The position numbers and the translations under genes are program-made. DNA of 64,000 nucleotides from Chaetorhynchus papuensis (lineage: Eukaryota; Chordata; Aves; Passeriformes; Rhipiduridae), in assembly GCA_013396525.1 (NCBI GenBank), contig VWYX01000357.1, positions 310,001 to 374,000 of the forward strand, in the 5' to 3' direction. This document shows, in pieces, positions 13,801 to 26,133 of the stretch; position 1 is the stretch's first letter, and the number at the start of each line of letters is the position of its first letter. The notes under the pieces were generated by a model, which made no database searches, had not been told where the DNA came from, and worked only from the letters and a program-made list of their open reading frames with translations.

Positions 13801-16589
13801 GAGGATCTTATCGCATATGTGATCCATCTCAATAGAATATATCTAGACTGGGGTAAATTCTTGTTACTCCTAATGTGACAGACTTCTCCTGAGAAGGTAA
13901 AATCACTGCAGGTTGCAATGGTTTGGGTTGGGCTCCACAGGAGCACATCTGTTATCCTTTTGTGTCTTAAGGCCCTGGCTATAACCATCCTGCCCTTGCA
14001 CAAGAGTTTTTTCTAGATGGGCTGTTCTCCCTTCTCCCATGGATACTCTACTCCTGGCCAAGCAGTGACACAGCTCTCTGTGTTGTAGCCTCACAAGAGC
14101 TCCTGTGAGAAGGGACCTACAGCCAAGAGTCTTCCTCCCAGGCAGGGACTGGCCTCATGCTATGCTCCTGCTCTTCTCACCAGCTGACCTGGGACGGGCA
14201 GCCCCCTTCCCTGACATGGTTTCAAAAGAAAACAGCCTCGTGAAGTATTGCTTAGGCATACCTGTGAGATCTGGAGTTTTGGCACCTTGTGGCCTCTGTC
14301 TGAATTGCAGATATTTTACAAGAAGAGCTGCTGGACTTCTGCTGTGTAGGAGCCCCCAACCCTGTTCCAGTGCATGTGTTTTAGCACCCAGTTAAGGCTG
14401 CAACTCACAGCAGAGGTGCTGAATTATTTTTGGACACCCCTCCCCTCAGGCCAGGCAGAGCAGAGAACCAAAGCATCTGAATGCTTGTTAAGCCTTACAG
14501 GCCTAAGTTCCTGTGTGATTGCAATTTGAGTGAATTTGGTTAGAGTACTCTCATTGGGAAGCATCTAGTCAGGATTAATTAATGTGTGTCATCATCAGGA
14601 AACAGGACAAACCCAGTTATCCTGGTAGCTGGGATCATTGCAGAGACAGGAAAGTTCTGAGCTAGGATACAGCTAGCTCATCCCAGAAAAAAAAAAGTCC
14701 AATGATGTTATTTGGAGTTTCTTTTTTTGCACAGGAATTAACATAGGTAAAAATCAAATTCTCTGACAATCCCAAATCTACCTAAACTAATCGCACATTC
14801 CCTGGGGATATCAGCACATGAACAACATAAACTACAGAAGCATTTAAAAAAGGAGGGCTTTCTGTGTCATTTTTTAAAATGGACCCATCTTCTCCCACTT
14901 TTCTGCTCCAGATGTGGCTTTGAAATTATTTACATGTTGTGAACTTGTAGTCATCTCAGAGATAATAAAGAATCTCAGCTCTAAAGGGAAGGTGAAATTC
15001 CATTACTTTTTGTGATGCAAATATTTTGAAATAGGGAAGATATTCCTTCTTAGCCTTCCAAAGCAGATCATGACATGTAATTTCAGTAATTTTACTGCAG
15101 AGCTACAAATAACAAGCATAAGAACTGCATGTGGGCAGTCCTGCATGGCTAACAAAGGATGAAAAATTTGTAGGTCCTCAATTTCCAAACCCAGGACCAG
15201 CTCCAGCCCTGGATACAGCAGCAACTGTCAGATATGTGACAAAAAAAAGATTTCAAATTATCATTATCTTCCTAGTGACAGTAGTTCAAAATATTTTTTT
15301 TTTTTATAACCTCAGAAGGTTATACATTGTATAATTACCCACCTCCCACCCAGTTAGGAAGTTCTACCCTGTTCTTCATCAACCTGCCTGGAACCATCTT
15401 TCAGGCAACTTTTGTGATTAGTCCAAGAGATTCGTCCTGTTTAAGATTCCTGTATGCAAATATCTATACTCAGAACCTGAGCTATGTCTCAGCTTTTTGT
15501 CAATGAGCTGAATAAGCTGAGCTAAAGTTTCAAATAATGACTTATTTTCCAGTCCCTGGAGATGCTTGTAACCTTCTTTTGAACTCTCTCCCCCTCTCAG
15601 TCCTCATTATTTCTGCGTATTGTCTGAGGTGTGGATGAATAGCCATACACACAGTCAGAGCAAAGGTGTATCTAGCCCAGCATCCTGCCTCCCATATATG
15701 ACACAGTAACATTAATAACAGTGCAAAGAAGGTGCTGCTCTCTTCCCTGCCACCTGCTCTAGCATTCAAGTGATACGAAGTTCATTGTGCTACACACGTG
15801 CTCTTAGACTGAACTGGGATCGCTTCCCATTTTCTGCTTGACATTCCTGGTGGTATGGATCCAGGGATCACCTTAGCATATTTCTTGCCCTTGCAGTGCC
15901 TCAGAAGCTCGTGTTGACCCACTGCCTATGACCCAATGCCTATGAATTTTTTGTAAGTCCTCCATGGAGCTGCACCTTTCCAAGACAGCTCACTTGCTGT
16001 AGCAAACAGAACACACTGATGAAGCGAGTACACATCCTTCAACCAAGCCTGTTGTCCTTGATTCTCAAGTCCTGATCTGGAAAGCCACCATATGTTGTCT
16101 CCTGAACTAGGATGTCAGGTTTTTTCCAGAAAGAAACATTCCGCACTCCACCTTCCAAGTTAAAAAGTGCAGAAGGTGAGATATTAATATTTGACTGCAG
16201 ACCACTTCCAAGCCTACCTGCGTTTCACCTTCCGTTTGGAGAGTAGGCCTTGCAGCTTTCCAGAGATTTTAGTACAATGTACTCTAGCCTACTGTAACAT
16301 GCTTGCAGGAATGTGACCTGAAAGCTTTCAATGATAGAGGAGTTCTAAGAAGTGTGAGAGCTACTTAAATAAAATATAATTAAATATAGAGTCGACTCCT
16401 GGGGTTTTTGAGACCATCTGCAGAGAAGGCTTAAAAACTAAGCCCAGCATTGACTGTCTGTAAAAGAAAACTGATGTTCTATTATAACACTATCATCACT
16501 CTGAGTGTTGGGGCATTAAAAGTTCCAGCAGCATTATAGAGGAAGGAATGAGTTGGCAGTACTGTGATCACATTAAATTCCTGGGAATT

Positions 16590-16880
16590 CTAAACGAACA
16601 TGAGAGAAATCACATACACATCTGCAGTTGTGCAGGTGTTTCCACAGCACCACCCATTTGCTCTGCTATGCACAAACACCTACCCTCTGCTTGCAGCTCC
16701 CTGACCCATTCCTGCTCTCCTTCATGCATTCTCACCCCTGCATCCTGTGTCTGCTCTTCAGCATCACAGGCACATGCAGACACATTCCAGCTTCCTTTAT
16801 CCACATGCAAGACCTGTGCCCTCACCCACACGTACGTATTCCAGTCAGTGCATACACACCAGACACTGCACGTGCACATG
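16590..16880. repeat. Degenerate CA/pyrimidine-rich low-complexity stretch
   Basis: The plus strand is C/A/T-rich with scattered CACA, CATGCA and CACACC units and few G. It has no single clean period. It looks like a decayed dinucleotide microsatellite. Its open frames come from the composition and not from selection. Confidence 0.5.
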
Positions 16881-17326
16881 GCATCACTTAGAATTTTATC
16901 CTGGAGACAGGACAAGACACAGAAGGTCCCTGTTGTCCTGGCATTCAAGGTATGTGAGTCCTTTTGAGGGGGAACTTCAGCAAAATACCTTTTGCAGCTT
17001 GCTGGGGTTTAGGAACCACTAGTGAGGTGAGTATAGGTCTGAGATCCACTTTCCCAAATTGAGTGGTTGTGATGGATTGTATTTATACCTCCACTGTTCC
17101 AGCCTTTCACAAACCATCCCACACATCTCTTATATTAGAAGGCTTCAACCTAATATTTTTTTGAGCTGGGCATATGGGAACATGATTATATAATCTTTAT
17201 TTGTTTTTCTCCATTCACTCTCACTCCTCCATTCTTCTCTCTCCGTGTCTTTATCATTTAAGGATCCACTAAAATATTACACAGCGGTTTTTACTCCTTA
17301 CGGTCTTCTCTCCCCTTTGTTGGCAG

Positions 17327-17470
17327 ATGCTTACCCCAATTCTGAAGTGATCTATGTGTGGACTAATAGCACCACAACATCTGTGGTGGTGGCCGAAGAT
17401 GGCTCACGACTTAACCAGTACCACCTGATGGGACAAACCGTGGGAACAGAAAACATCAGTACCAGTACAG
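17327..17470 (+). CDS. GABRA5: GABRA5 exon: extracellular domain, beta8 to loop C
   Basis: This exon encodes part of the extracellular ligand-binding domain of the GABA-A receptor alpha-5 subunit, just after the Cys-loop. It starts after 'tgttggcag' with two bases completing a split codon, probably Tyr by comparison with other vertebrates, then reads AYPNSEVIYVW and ends ENISTSTG at a GTAGGG donor (phase 1). Its length of 144 nt is the standard size of this exon in alpha subunits. The stretch VVVAEDGSRLNQYHLMGQTV is a hallmark of alpha-5. Two N-glycosylation sequons are visible, NST after WT and NIS in loop C. The loop-C STST motif contains the Thr reported as an alpha-5 determinant of benzodiazepine-site selectivity. 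No frameshift or stop is present. Earlier exons, including both Cys-loop cysteines, lie outside the window. Confidence 0.97.
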
Positions 17471-17559
17471 GTAGGGGGAATATTCCCATCCCACGGTTGC
17501 TGATAGCTGGAGCAGAAGGGGACATTCACAGGCTCTGGTTATTTTGCAATAAGGCTAGG

Positions 17560-18500
17560 GAAGCACCTGTGGGATGTGGAGCGCTAGGGAGATCCCGTGC
17601 AGGTTCACGGCCACTTAGCAGAGGCATTTAAACCCTGAGAGGGTTACGTGCTGGCTATAAGGTACATCTGTAGCTGAAGATACATCCAAGTTCCTGCTAT
17701 TTACAGGAGCGCCAGAGAAGCTGCACGCAGTTTCTTGGCGATCGCCCTTGCTGAGGCTGCCAGCGCTATTGCTGGCTCATTTCCCCGTGGGAGGAACCAT
17801 CCCGGGAGGCAAACACCGCCCACGCGTTTGATCCGTTTCAATCACCGCTTTAAAACGATTGCTTGATGAACCCGCGTGGGGGGGAAGGGAACGGGGACNN
17901 NNNNNNNNNNNNNNNNNNNNNNNNNNNNNNNNNNNNNNNNNNNNNNNNNNNNNNNNNNNNNNNNNNNNNNNNNNNNNNNNNNNNNNNNTGGCGTGGCGTG
18001 GCGTGGCTCTGCAGCGTGTCCGGGGCACCACGTGGCCGGAGAGGAGGTGCAAACCCCGAGGATTCCCATTCCCCCGCGGGCTGCGAGCGGAGGCGCCAGA
18101 TGTGGCAGCATTAGGCAGACAAAGAAGCTTTAATCCCCGGCCGGGCATCCACGTGAGCCGTGCCCCCCTGCTTCTTAAGGCTCCCACGCAAGGGCAGCCC
18201 TGGGTGTGCATTGGTGGGGGGGGGACTCCCGGGGGGGTCGAGGCCGGGACAGGGGATCACGTGCGCTCCGTAGGACCGGGGCTTAACCAGGTTACACAAT
18301 GCACTCGGCTGGAGAGCATTAGTGGCATCCAGCGAAGGGAGGGGGAGGAGGTGGAAATGGAACAGCCTGCCATGAGGAAAAGGGGGATTTCCGCTGCTGG
18401 TGGTTGCCAGAGGCTTGGGCTGGGGAAAGGGGCAGCCTGCGGCGACGTGCCTGGGAGCAATTCCTGCAGGCAAAGCCCAGCAGAGTCTGCTGCTGATATA
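17560..18500. promoter_or_regulatory. Intronic GC-rich, CpG-rich island in GABRA5
   Basis: The stretch is markedly richer in G+C and in CpG than the flanking intron, for example 'ccccgcgggctgcgagcgg', 'cgtgtccggggcacc' and 'cacgtggccgg'. It is interrupted by an assembly gap at 17899-17988. It starts within about 100 bp after the 17327-17470 exon. Open frames here on both strands follow from base composition, and none resembles a known protein. It may be an intragenic CpG island with regulatory or promoter activity, or simply a GC-rich minisatellite locus. The sequence alone cannot decide. Confidence 0.55.
17899..17988. other. Assembly gap (90 N) beside TGGCG repeats
   Basis: Ninety N bases. 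The sequence right after the gap is three copies of TGGCG followed by TGGCT (17989-18008), and the left flank is G-rich (from about 17875). The unread bases are therefore probably a GC-rich pentamer tandem repeat whose true length is unknown. Confidence 0.9.
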
Positions 18501-21500
18501 CTGTGTCCCCGGTGAAAAATGATGGGCAGAGTTGTAGAGGACAAAGTATAGATTAAATTAGGGACCTTTTACTATCTGTAGGAAATTTAGGAGACATGAA
18601 AACGGGTACACGTACACTTGCACACAAAGTTAGTTGAACTGGAGCATAAAGATGCATAAAGCTTTGTGCCCCAACTGGAAAATAAAGAGGGGGCATCTGA
18701 GCTTGCCTTTTCTGCTCCAGAAACGAGACAAAGTGAGGAAAGGCTTGCCTTGGGGAGCCACTAAATTTGACTGCCATCTCCATCCTATAGACAATCACCC
18801 CCTCCCTTGCCCATTTCAGAGACATAAAGCTGACGCTAAAGCCAAGGTTCATAAAGTCAAGAGAAACATATAGACAGTGGTCACTTTTGCAGAAAAAGAA
18901 TGAGTACACTATCTCCCATTAAAGAGTAAAGGCACTTTTTTCCTTACCAGTTCACCATCATAGCTGCGTTGTTTTCTGCAATGAATGGCAGCTCCCCTCT
19001 CGCCTTCATTGTTGCCAAGAAAAAAATCCAAAGGATGTACTGGAGCATTTCCTACAACCTCGTCCTGCTCCTCAGAGCAAGAAAACCATCCAGCCCAAGC
19101 AGTGAGTGCTCCAGCGTGTCAGCTCCAGGCCACTTCCAGTTTGCCGCTTTGCCTGTGAAAGCTCCTTGTACTTCTCAGCCCAAAGGAAACACTTCAGACA
19201 AATCCCAAAGTTTCTGCACAGTAAACACCTCCCTCACGTATTTAAGATTTATGCTAATAAATGCTGTGTTTCCAACGTCAAGATTTTATATTAATGTCCT
19301 GGGTTACATCTGGGCTGGCTGGATCCTGATTGCAGGGTGGATCACAAAGAGCAGGACACAGATTGTAACCGGGGATTAGCAAAATACAAAAATCCGATTT
19401 TGCACAGGGAAAGCATCAGTCAGCGATGGATTTTCTGGACTTCATCAAGCTCGTAGGAGGCCAGTAATCAGCATTACTTACGAATGGCCATCGATGGCAT
19501 TTCTTCCTTCTATTGAATTGTTGAACGTGAAAAAGAAAAACCAAATAGCTATTGCATAATTCAAGTGCTTGGATCTTTTGTGGCTATTATGACACACAAG
19601 TCAAACTACGCAGCCCTTGCAGTTGCATAGATGAAATGTTTGTGTATGTCATAGGTCATTTATGCTCTTCTTTCCAGCAGGCTTTTTTTTTTTTTTTTAA
19701 AATGGAAGTTCCAGACCTGTACCAGTTCCTTGGGACTGCTAATTTTGTAGGCAAGCTGCCGTTTGGCTGGTTTCTTAGAAAAAAATACCCTGGCATTCCT
19801 AATCCTCTAGCCAATCTTGAAATTTGGAACATTTTAGCCATGCCACAGAAAACAGCTCTGTCATGTGCCACCTGTTCATTTTTTTGGCTGTTTGGTTTCT
19901 TTGGATTTTTTGGGGTTTTTTTGCACTAACATCCCCAAGTGTTACTCACTTGAAAGAAAGACATTTGACTACTCACACTGCTTCCAACAGAACCAACATC
20001 TGTTATGTCCTGGTGGTAAAACTACTGAAAACAATCAGATATGAGATTTGAGTCCAAGTGGATCTTGCTGCTTTCCACAAATGTTTGCCCAGTTCTGTTC
20101 CCCATACCCAGAATCTCTCATAGCTAACTTAGGATCTGCAGTGGCACAAAACAAAACATAAACCCACTCTTTTATATACTGCCAGCTGGAGCCTGAGCTC
20201 TGTAATATCCAAAGCCTAAATAATAAAAGAATCATTCAGCTCTTCATTTTGAACCAAATAATTCTGATTTTTTCTTGAGATGAATCTTTCCCCAGTATCG
20301 CTATAAAAGGGAACATGCATTTTTTATGGGCCAGAATATTCTGGATGTCAGCATAGTTAGGGAAGTGGCATCACAGACCTAATGTCAGGATCTTGCCAGA
20401 ACAGCCATTGATGGAACTGAGTCCAGGTATATCCAGTAAACAAGCAAGCCTGGGGGCTGGTCTAGCCTCTTTAAAGTACTCAGTTGAATCTCAGCATAAT
20501 GGCAGTGGAATAATGTGTGGAAGATCCTGGAAAATCTGTAAGTGTGATGTCCAGAATTCCATCAACTAGATACCAAAAAAATACTGTAGCAGCTTTTAAA
20601 GCATAAAAAACCCTTAGGAGCAGCAGCAGCACAGTAGCACAGCTCCATTGCAGAAGAAGTGCAGCCATTTCTGCTCTAGGGCTTTTCATTAGAACTAGAT
20701 TTGTTTTGTTTACTAACAATAATTTGTTTTCTGCAGTGATGAGTAGACCCCATCAGGAACAGGATTCTCTTTTAAGTGCTACATAAACCTATAACAAAAA
20801 TTAGCTCTTGCTCAAGAAAGCTTATGGTCTAAGAATAAACAGTGGCCTTACAGAAGTAAAAGGGAGCTTTGCCATTCCAACAGAGCCAGTATCTTTTTCT
20901 ATAAACAAAAGGCCAACTCAGGCAGCTTTTAGCTTTACTTTTAGCAGCAGTCCCAAGGCACTGAAAACCAGGCTGTGGGGTTTTCTTAAGCCCTAAGTCT
21001 CTTGGAGGAAGTATTCCTAGTATAGGCATCTTTGAAAGGGACAGCATGGGAAATCAAAGAATATATTGGCTGGGAGAAGAGCGAGTACAAAATCAAGGTG
21101 CTGTGATTATTTCAGTGGAGACAAGAGCTTTGATAGGTTAAAGAAAATGGTAGGGTAAAAATCAGCTGTGGAGGGCCATCAGAATGTAGGCATTCATTTT
21201 CTGTGTTTTAAAAAGGAAAAAAAAAGAGTGTCCTGTTGCTCTTCTGAAGCTGTGTAGATTCTTTATTTTATGCCAGCTCTGAGAGCATACTGTCAAAATC
21301 GATAATGCATGTTGTCACTCTGTAGAGAGCAGGGAAACTGTGACTCAAACACATCCCAGTGCAGTAGCAACTGAGAAACAGATTACAGGCAGGCAGACCC
21401 TGCTGCTCCTGTCATATTTTATGGGTAATCTACAAACTAAATAGGCCTAAATAAAGAGCAAGGGAGGTTCCTCCTGAGACCACTGCATGTTCATCCTGGT

Positions 21501-22200
21501 TCAAAATTACACTAAATGGAAGGGAATTAGGCTTTGCTTTGCAGAGGTTTTCTCCCCAGTTTCACAACACTCCACATCACTCTTCAGGGAACCATTTCAC
21601 CAGAAAATCAGACTCCAGAGAAAGACTTAAAGATTCGGGCAGGATGTCAGTTAAGGTATTTCCATGTTATTTCACTTTCTGTCTAAAATCCTCAGCGTGA
21701 GCAAGGTCTGTAAACTTGATGTAGAATAGCAGAGTTCCTGTAGCATTGTATATGAGTGCAGCTATACCTGCAAAAACCCACTCACTGTAAACCTGTTCTC
21801 TGCTAATTAGCCATATTGTCGTTTAGAAGTAATCTGCCAAATCTAATAGCTTAGCAATGCTGGCCACAGCTCAACTCAGGCTGTTCACTTAAGGCAGAAT
21901 CAGTCTGTTAGATATTTTCCTTTTGTGGATGTTCTATGGAGACTAACAGTCAAGTCTTGCAACAGAGATTATTGCTATAGTTGTTTTATTCTTGGAGGAC
22001 AACATATATTTCAAAACAGGCATTACTCTGATTCATCAGTGCCCAACTGAATGATGCATGCTTTTAAATTACTTTGATATCTGTGAAGAGCTGTTAGGGC
22101 TTGAAGGGATGGATTGTTTTTTATTCTTACATTTTGTTTTTACTGTTATTATTCCTAGGCAAATAGTAGCATGCTTTTAGCTAGCAAGATTTTGGATTAG

Positions 22201-22344
22201 GGGAGCAGTTACCATCATGAATAGCCTTCAGTAACAACTACCTGATTTTTCAGAAACACTCTGAAAGAACCAGGGAGCAGTTACCACCAGGAATAGCCCT
22301 CAGTAACAACTATATGGTTTTCCAGGAACAATCTGAAAGAACTG
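22201..22344. repeat. 72-bp tandem duplication, two copies
   Basis: Unit 1 is 22201-22272 and unit 2 is 22273-22344, exactly 72 bp apart. Both begin 'gggagcagttacca' and end 'ctgaaagaac' plus two or four bases. The copies differ at scattered positions, for example catcatg versus caccagg and ctacctg versus ctatatg. There is no indel, so this is a clean but moderately old duplication inside the GABRA5 intron. Confidence 0.95.
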
Positions 22345-22911
22345 GTTGAAGTCTGATTTTTTCTGAAACATTAGGGAAGGTGACAGCTGGTCTGTCGATT
22401 TGTGAGTGCATTTTTTTTAGGCTTTTATTGAAATTCAGAGGAGCCGATAAAAGGCATATTAAGGCAATGCTGTGAATTTGGCATATGAAAAAGAAATGGA
22501 ATTTAGCACTGCTGTGGCAGCTTTTAGGGAACTCTGCATGCAGGCAGTACAATATTCATTGCATAGGTGAACAAGACAGGACACAATATTTATACAGAAA
22601 CAGATAATCTTTCTAAGGGCTAAAGTTTTCCAAATTCTAGGACCACTGCATGCACTAGAGGGATTTTTTTTTCCTGGTGCAGCAATCTGAAGGGTTTGGG
22701 TACTCAGATCAGGAAGACATCCCAGGATCCATGTGCAAAGAGGCAGTTCTTGCAAAAGATGCTGGGACTGGCAATCCGTAAAGTGTGGTGCAGAAGGAGG
22801 GTATGGACACATTTTCATTCTTGAAAACTGATGGCTTGGCCATAACAGTTTCCCTAATGAGGTAAAATCCTGCTGCTAAATCAGGTTTCTAAGAGTTGAG
22901 AGCCTTAATTG

Positions 22912-22962
22912 TTACTATGCTACAAGAGTTTGAATTCTTACTATGCTACAAGAGTTTGTAGG
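22912..22962. repeat. 26-bp tandem duplication
   Basis: The unit 'ttactatgctacaagagttt' plus six bases occurs at 22912 and again at 22938. The two copies are nearly identical, which suggests a recent slippage event. Confidence 0.9.
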
Positions 22963-23210
22963 ACTGAGTCAAAACCAGACAGTGTTGAGGCAGTGCCAGC
23001 ACACCAGATTTTTTAAGCCTGTGAACATCAAAACATTCCAGGTGCATAGGAGGACTGCAGCTTTTCAGTGTAGTAGGAATAGCAGTCATTGTCTTCTGGT
23101 TTGGAGACTGAATGTGAAGACTATGAGGATCTAGCAGCACCTCTGTCTCAAGTCTTGGTTTTCCATAACGAAGAAATCCAGACATTTTTCATGCAATTAC
23201 GAATGGCTGA

Positions 23211-24707
<1,497 letters not shown>

Positions 24708-24919
24708 GAGTAACAACAGTCCTCACCATGACCACCTTAAGTATCAGTGCCCGCAACTCTTTGCCAAAAGTGGCCTATGCTACTGCAATGGACTGGTTTA
24801 TAGCTGTTTGCTATGCCTTTGTATTTTCTGCATTGATTGAATTTGCAACAGTCAACTATTTCACCAAGAGGAGTTGGGCATGGGATGGCAAAAAAGCCCA
24901 GGAAGCTGCGAAAATCAAG
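24708..24919 (+). CDS. GABRA5: GABRA5 exon: pore helix M2 and M3
   Basis: This 212-nt exon completes a split Gly codon (phase 1) and ends in phase 0 at EAAKIK before 'gtgctt'. VTTVLTMTTLSISA is the pore-lining M2 helix: the Thr at 6', the gate Leu at 9' and the Ser at 15' known from anaesthetic studies of alpha subunits are all present. RNSLPKVAYATAMDW is the M2-M3 linker and the start of M3, which continues FIAVCYAFVFSALIEFATVN. YFTKRSWAWDG then begins the cytoplasmic M3-M4 loop; the Ser after KR is Gly in mammalian alpha-5 as I recall it. The donor is GTGCTT, weaker than the other donors here, so retention of some downstream sequence cannot be ruled out. The frame is intact. Confidence 0.98.
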
Positions 24920-25830
24920 GTGCTTATTTTTAAATACCTAAAATAAAAAGCAGGTATTCAGCACAGTGGAAATAACTGAATGGTCAATTTTCAGCTTCTT
25001 TGTGAGAAAGGTTTTTAATTACCACATGACATACTTTTAACTTCCTGTAGAGGAACATTTACAAGGAAATATGGTGCCTTCTCTTCATGGAGATAAACTA
25101 CCAGTCTCTATCACCTGTATGAAGAGGACTGTTTACAGAAGCACATAAGGCATTGAGAACATGGGATTTCAGTGTTTAGACTTCTGATAATAGCGGACAT
25201 ATGCTATGAAACATATCTCTGCAGAGCACTCCCTGTGTGCTCTCCTAAATAAACAACAAAGCTCACACTGAGCTCCATGAGTCGGGGTCCCACCCCAGTG
25301 AAAAAAGGAACCAAAGACTGGTTCTGTGAAAACACAAACTTGTGAGTCTCATGCTGAAATGGATTTTTGGGGTAGGACTGACTCTTAGTAAATCATCTAG
25401 AGAGAGCTGGCACCCACAGGCATCCCAAAAGAGCCCTATAAAGAGGGCAAGCTGGCAGGGGCAATGAGCCCTGCTCCACACTCCGCAGCAGCTGGGGAAA
25501 TGAGGTTCACATCTTGTCAGCTGTCCATGGGGCAGCAACCTCTGCAGATGCAAGATCACATCTCACTGACAAAAGAAGCTGCTAATGCACGTGCCAGGTG
25601 GGTTGTGGGTCCAGCCAGTGAGTCTCATTTTTTTCCATTAGGGAAAGTCTCACCTGAGTAAGGGCTACAAAATCAAGGCAGAAACATCTATTTGATGGTC
25701 AAAGTCAGAATAGCCAACAGGCATTTACTAGCATGCTTGATTATGGTGCTGAGCTTTCTGGGTCAGTACCTTGAGAACGTGTTTCCACTTTCTGTTCTTG
25801 TGTTATAACATTTTTTTCTTTACACTGCAG
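24920..25830 (+). other. GABRA5: GABRA5 last intron (0.9 kb)
   Basis: The intron has a weak GTGCTT donor and a 'tttttctttacactgcag' acceptor. The middle part, about 25430-25640, is less AT-rich than its surroundings and contains a REST/RE1-like motif at 25517-25537. The rest holds nothing recognisable. Confidence 0.95.
25517..25537 (-). promoter_or_regulatory. Candidate RE1/NRSF (REST) binding site
   Basis: On the plus strand the motif contains GCTGTCCATGG, an exact match to 11 consecutive bases of the reverse-complement RE1 consensus. Counted by eye, 15 of 21 consensus positions match; the weaker part is the TGCTGAA end, where GGCAGCA is present. REST silences neuronal genes outside the nervous system, so a site in a GABA-A receptor gene is plausible. 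Binding has not been shown. Confidence 0.4.
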
Positions 25831-26133
25831 AAAAAGGAGCGCAACTTGCTGGGAAATAAACCAACTAATACCTACAGCGCTGGGAAGATGACTCCTGCAC
25901 CAAACATGCCAAAGGACTCAGCCCCATCTGTCATCTCAAACACTACATCTGCTCCCGTGAAGCCTGCAGAAGAAAAGCCTGCTGAAAGCAAAAAGACTTA
26001 CAACAGCATCAGTAAGATTGACAAAATGTCCCGGATAATTTTTCCAGTGCTGTTTGGAACTTTTAACTTAGTTTACTGGGCCACATATTTGAATAGGGAG
26101 CCTGTTATTAAAGGTGCCAATTCTCCAAAATAA
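25831..26133 (+). CDS. GABRA5: GABRA5 terminal coding exon: M3-M4 loop, M4, stop
   Basis: This last coding exon starts in phase 0 with KKERNLLGNKPTN and encodes about 100 residues plus a TAA at 26131. The first two thirds is the cytoplasmic M3-M4 loop, rich in Lys, Pro, Ser and Thr and the least conserved part of the subunit; it differs from mammals at many positions (for example TYSAGKMTPAPNMPKDSAP). This loop is where gephyrin, radixin and trafficking factors act on alpha-5. Conservation resumes at KTYNSISKIDKMSRI, then M4 runs IIFPVLFGTFNLVYWATYL. The tail NREPVIKGANSPK identifies alpha-5 rather than alpha-1, -2, -3, -4 or -6. Together the four exons give 269 complete codons plus the stop. 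Confidence 0.98.
   Translation, partial: KKERNLLGNKPTNTYSAGKMTPAPNMPKDSAPSVISNTTSAPVKPAEEKPAESKKTYNSISKIDKMSRIIFPVLFGTFNLVYWATYLNREPVIKGANSPK

Larger units (their letters stand above)
1..17326 (+). other. GABRA5: Inferred GABRA5 intron (upstream, partial)
   Basis: No coding exon was recognised here. The next upstream GABRA5 exons in the family are an 83-nt exon carrying the second Cys-loop half and a 221-nt exon of the ligand-binding domain. I looked for the DAHAC coding pattern of the 83-nt exon and for the open frame of the 221-nt exon and saw neither, so this stretch is most simply one intron. It holds an ancient repeat near 3.3-3.66 kb, a CR1 3' end near 10.4-10.87 kb, and a degenerate CA-rich stretch near 16.6-16.9 kb. 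The rest is unremarkable AT-rich sequence. The intronic status is inferred because the upstream exons are outside the window. Confidence 0.7.

Noticed and set aside
16548..17022. His/Cys/Thr-rich open frames before the GABRA5 exon
   Set aside because: They come from the CA- and pyrimidine-rich low-complexity tract; frames are open on both strands.
17777..18544. Open frames on both strands around the first N gap
   Set aside because: They depend on gap bases and GC composition; no conserved motif is visible.
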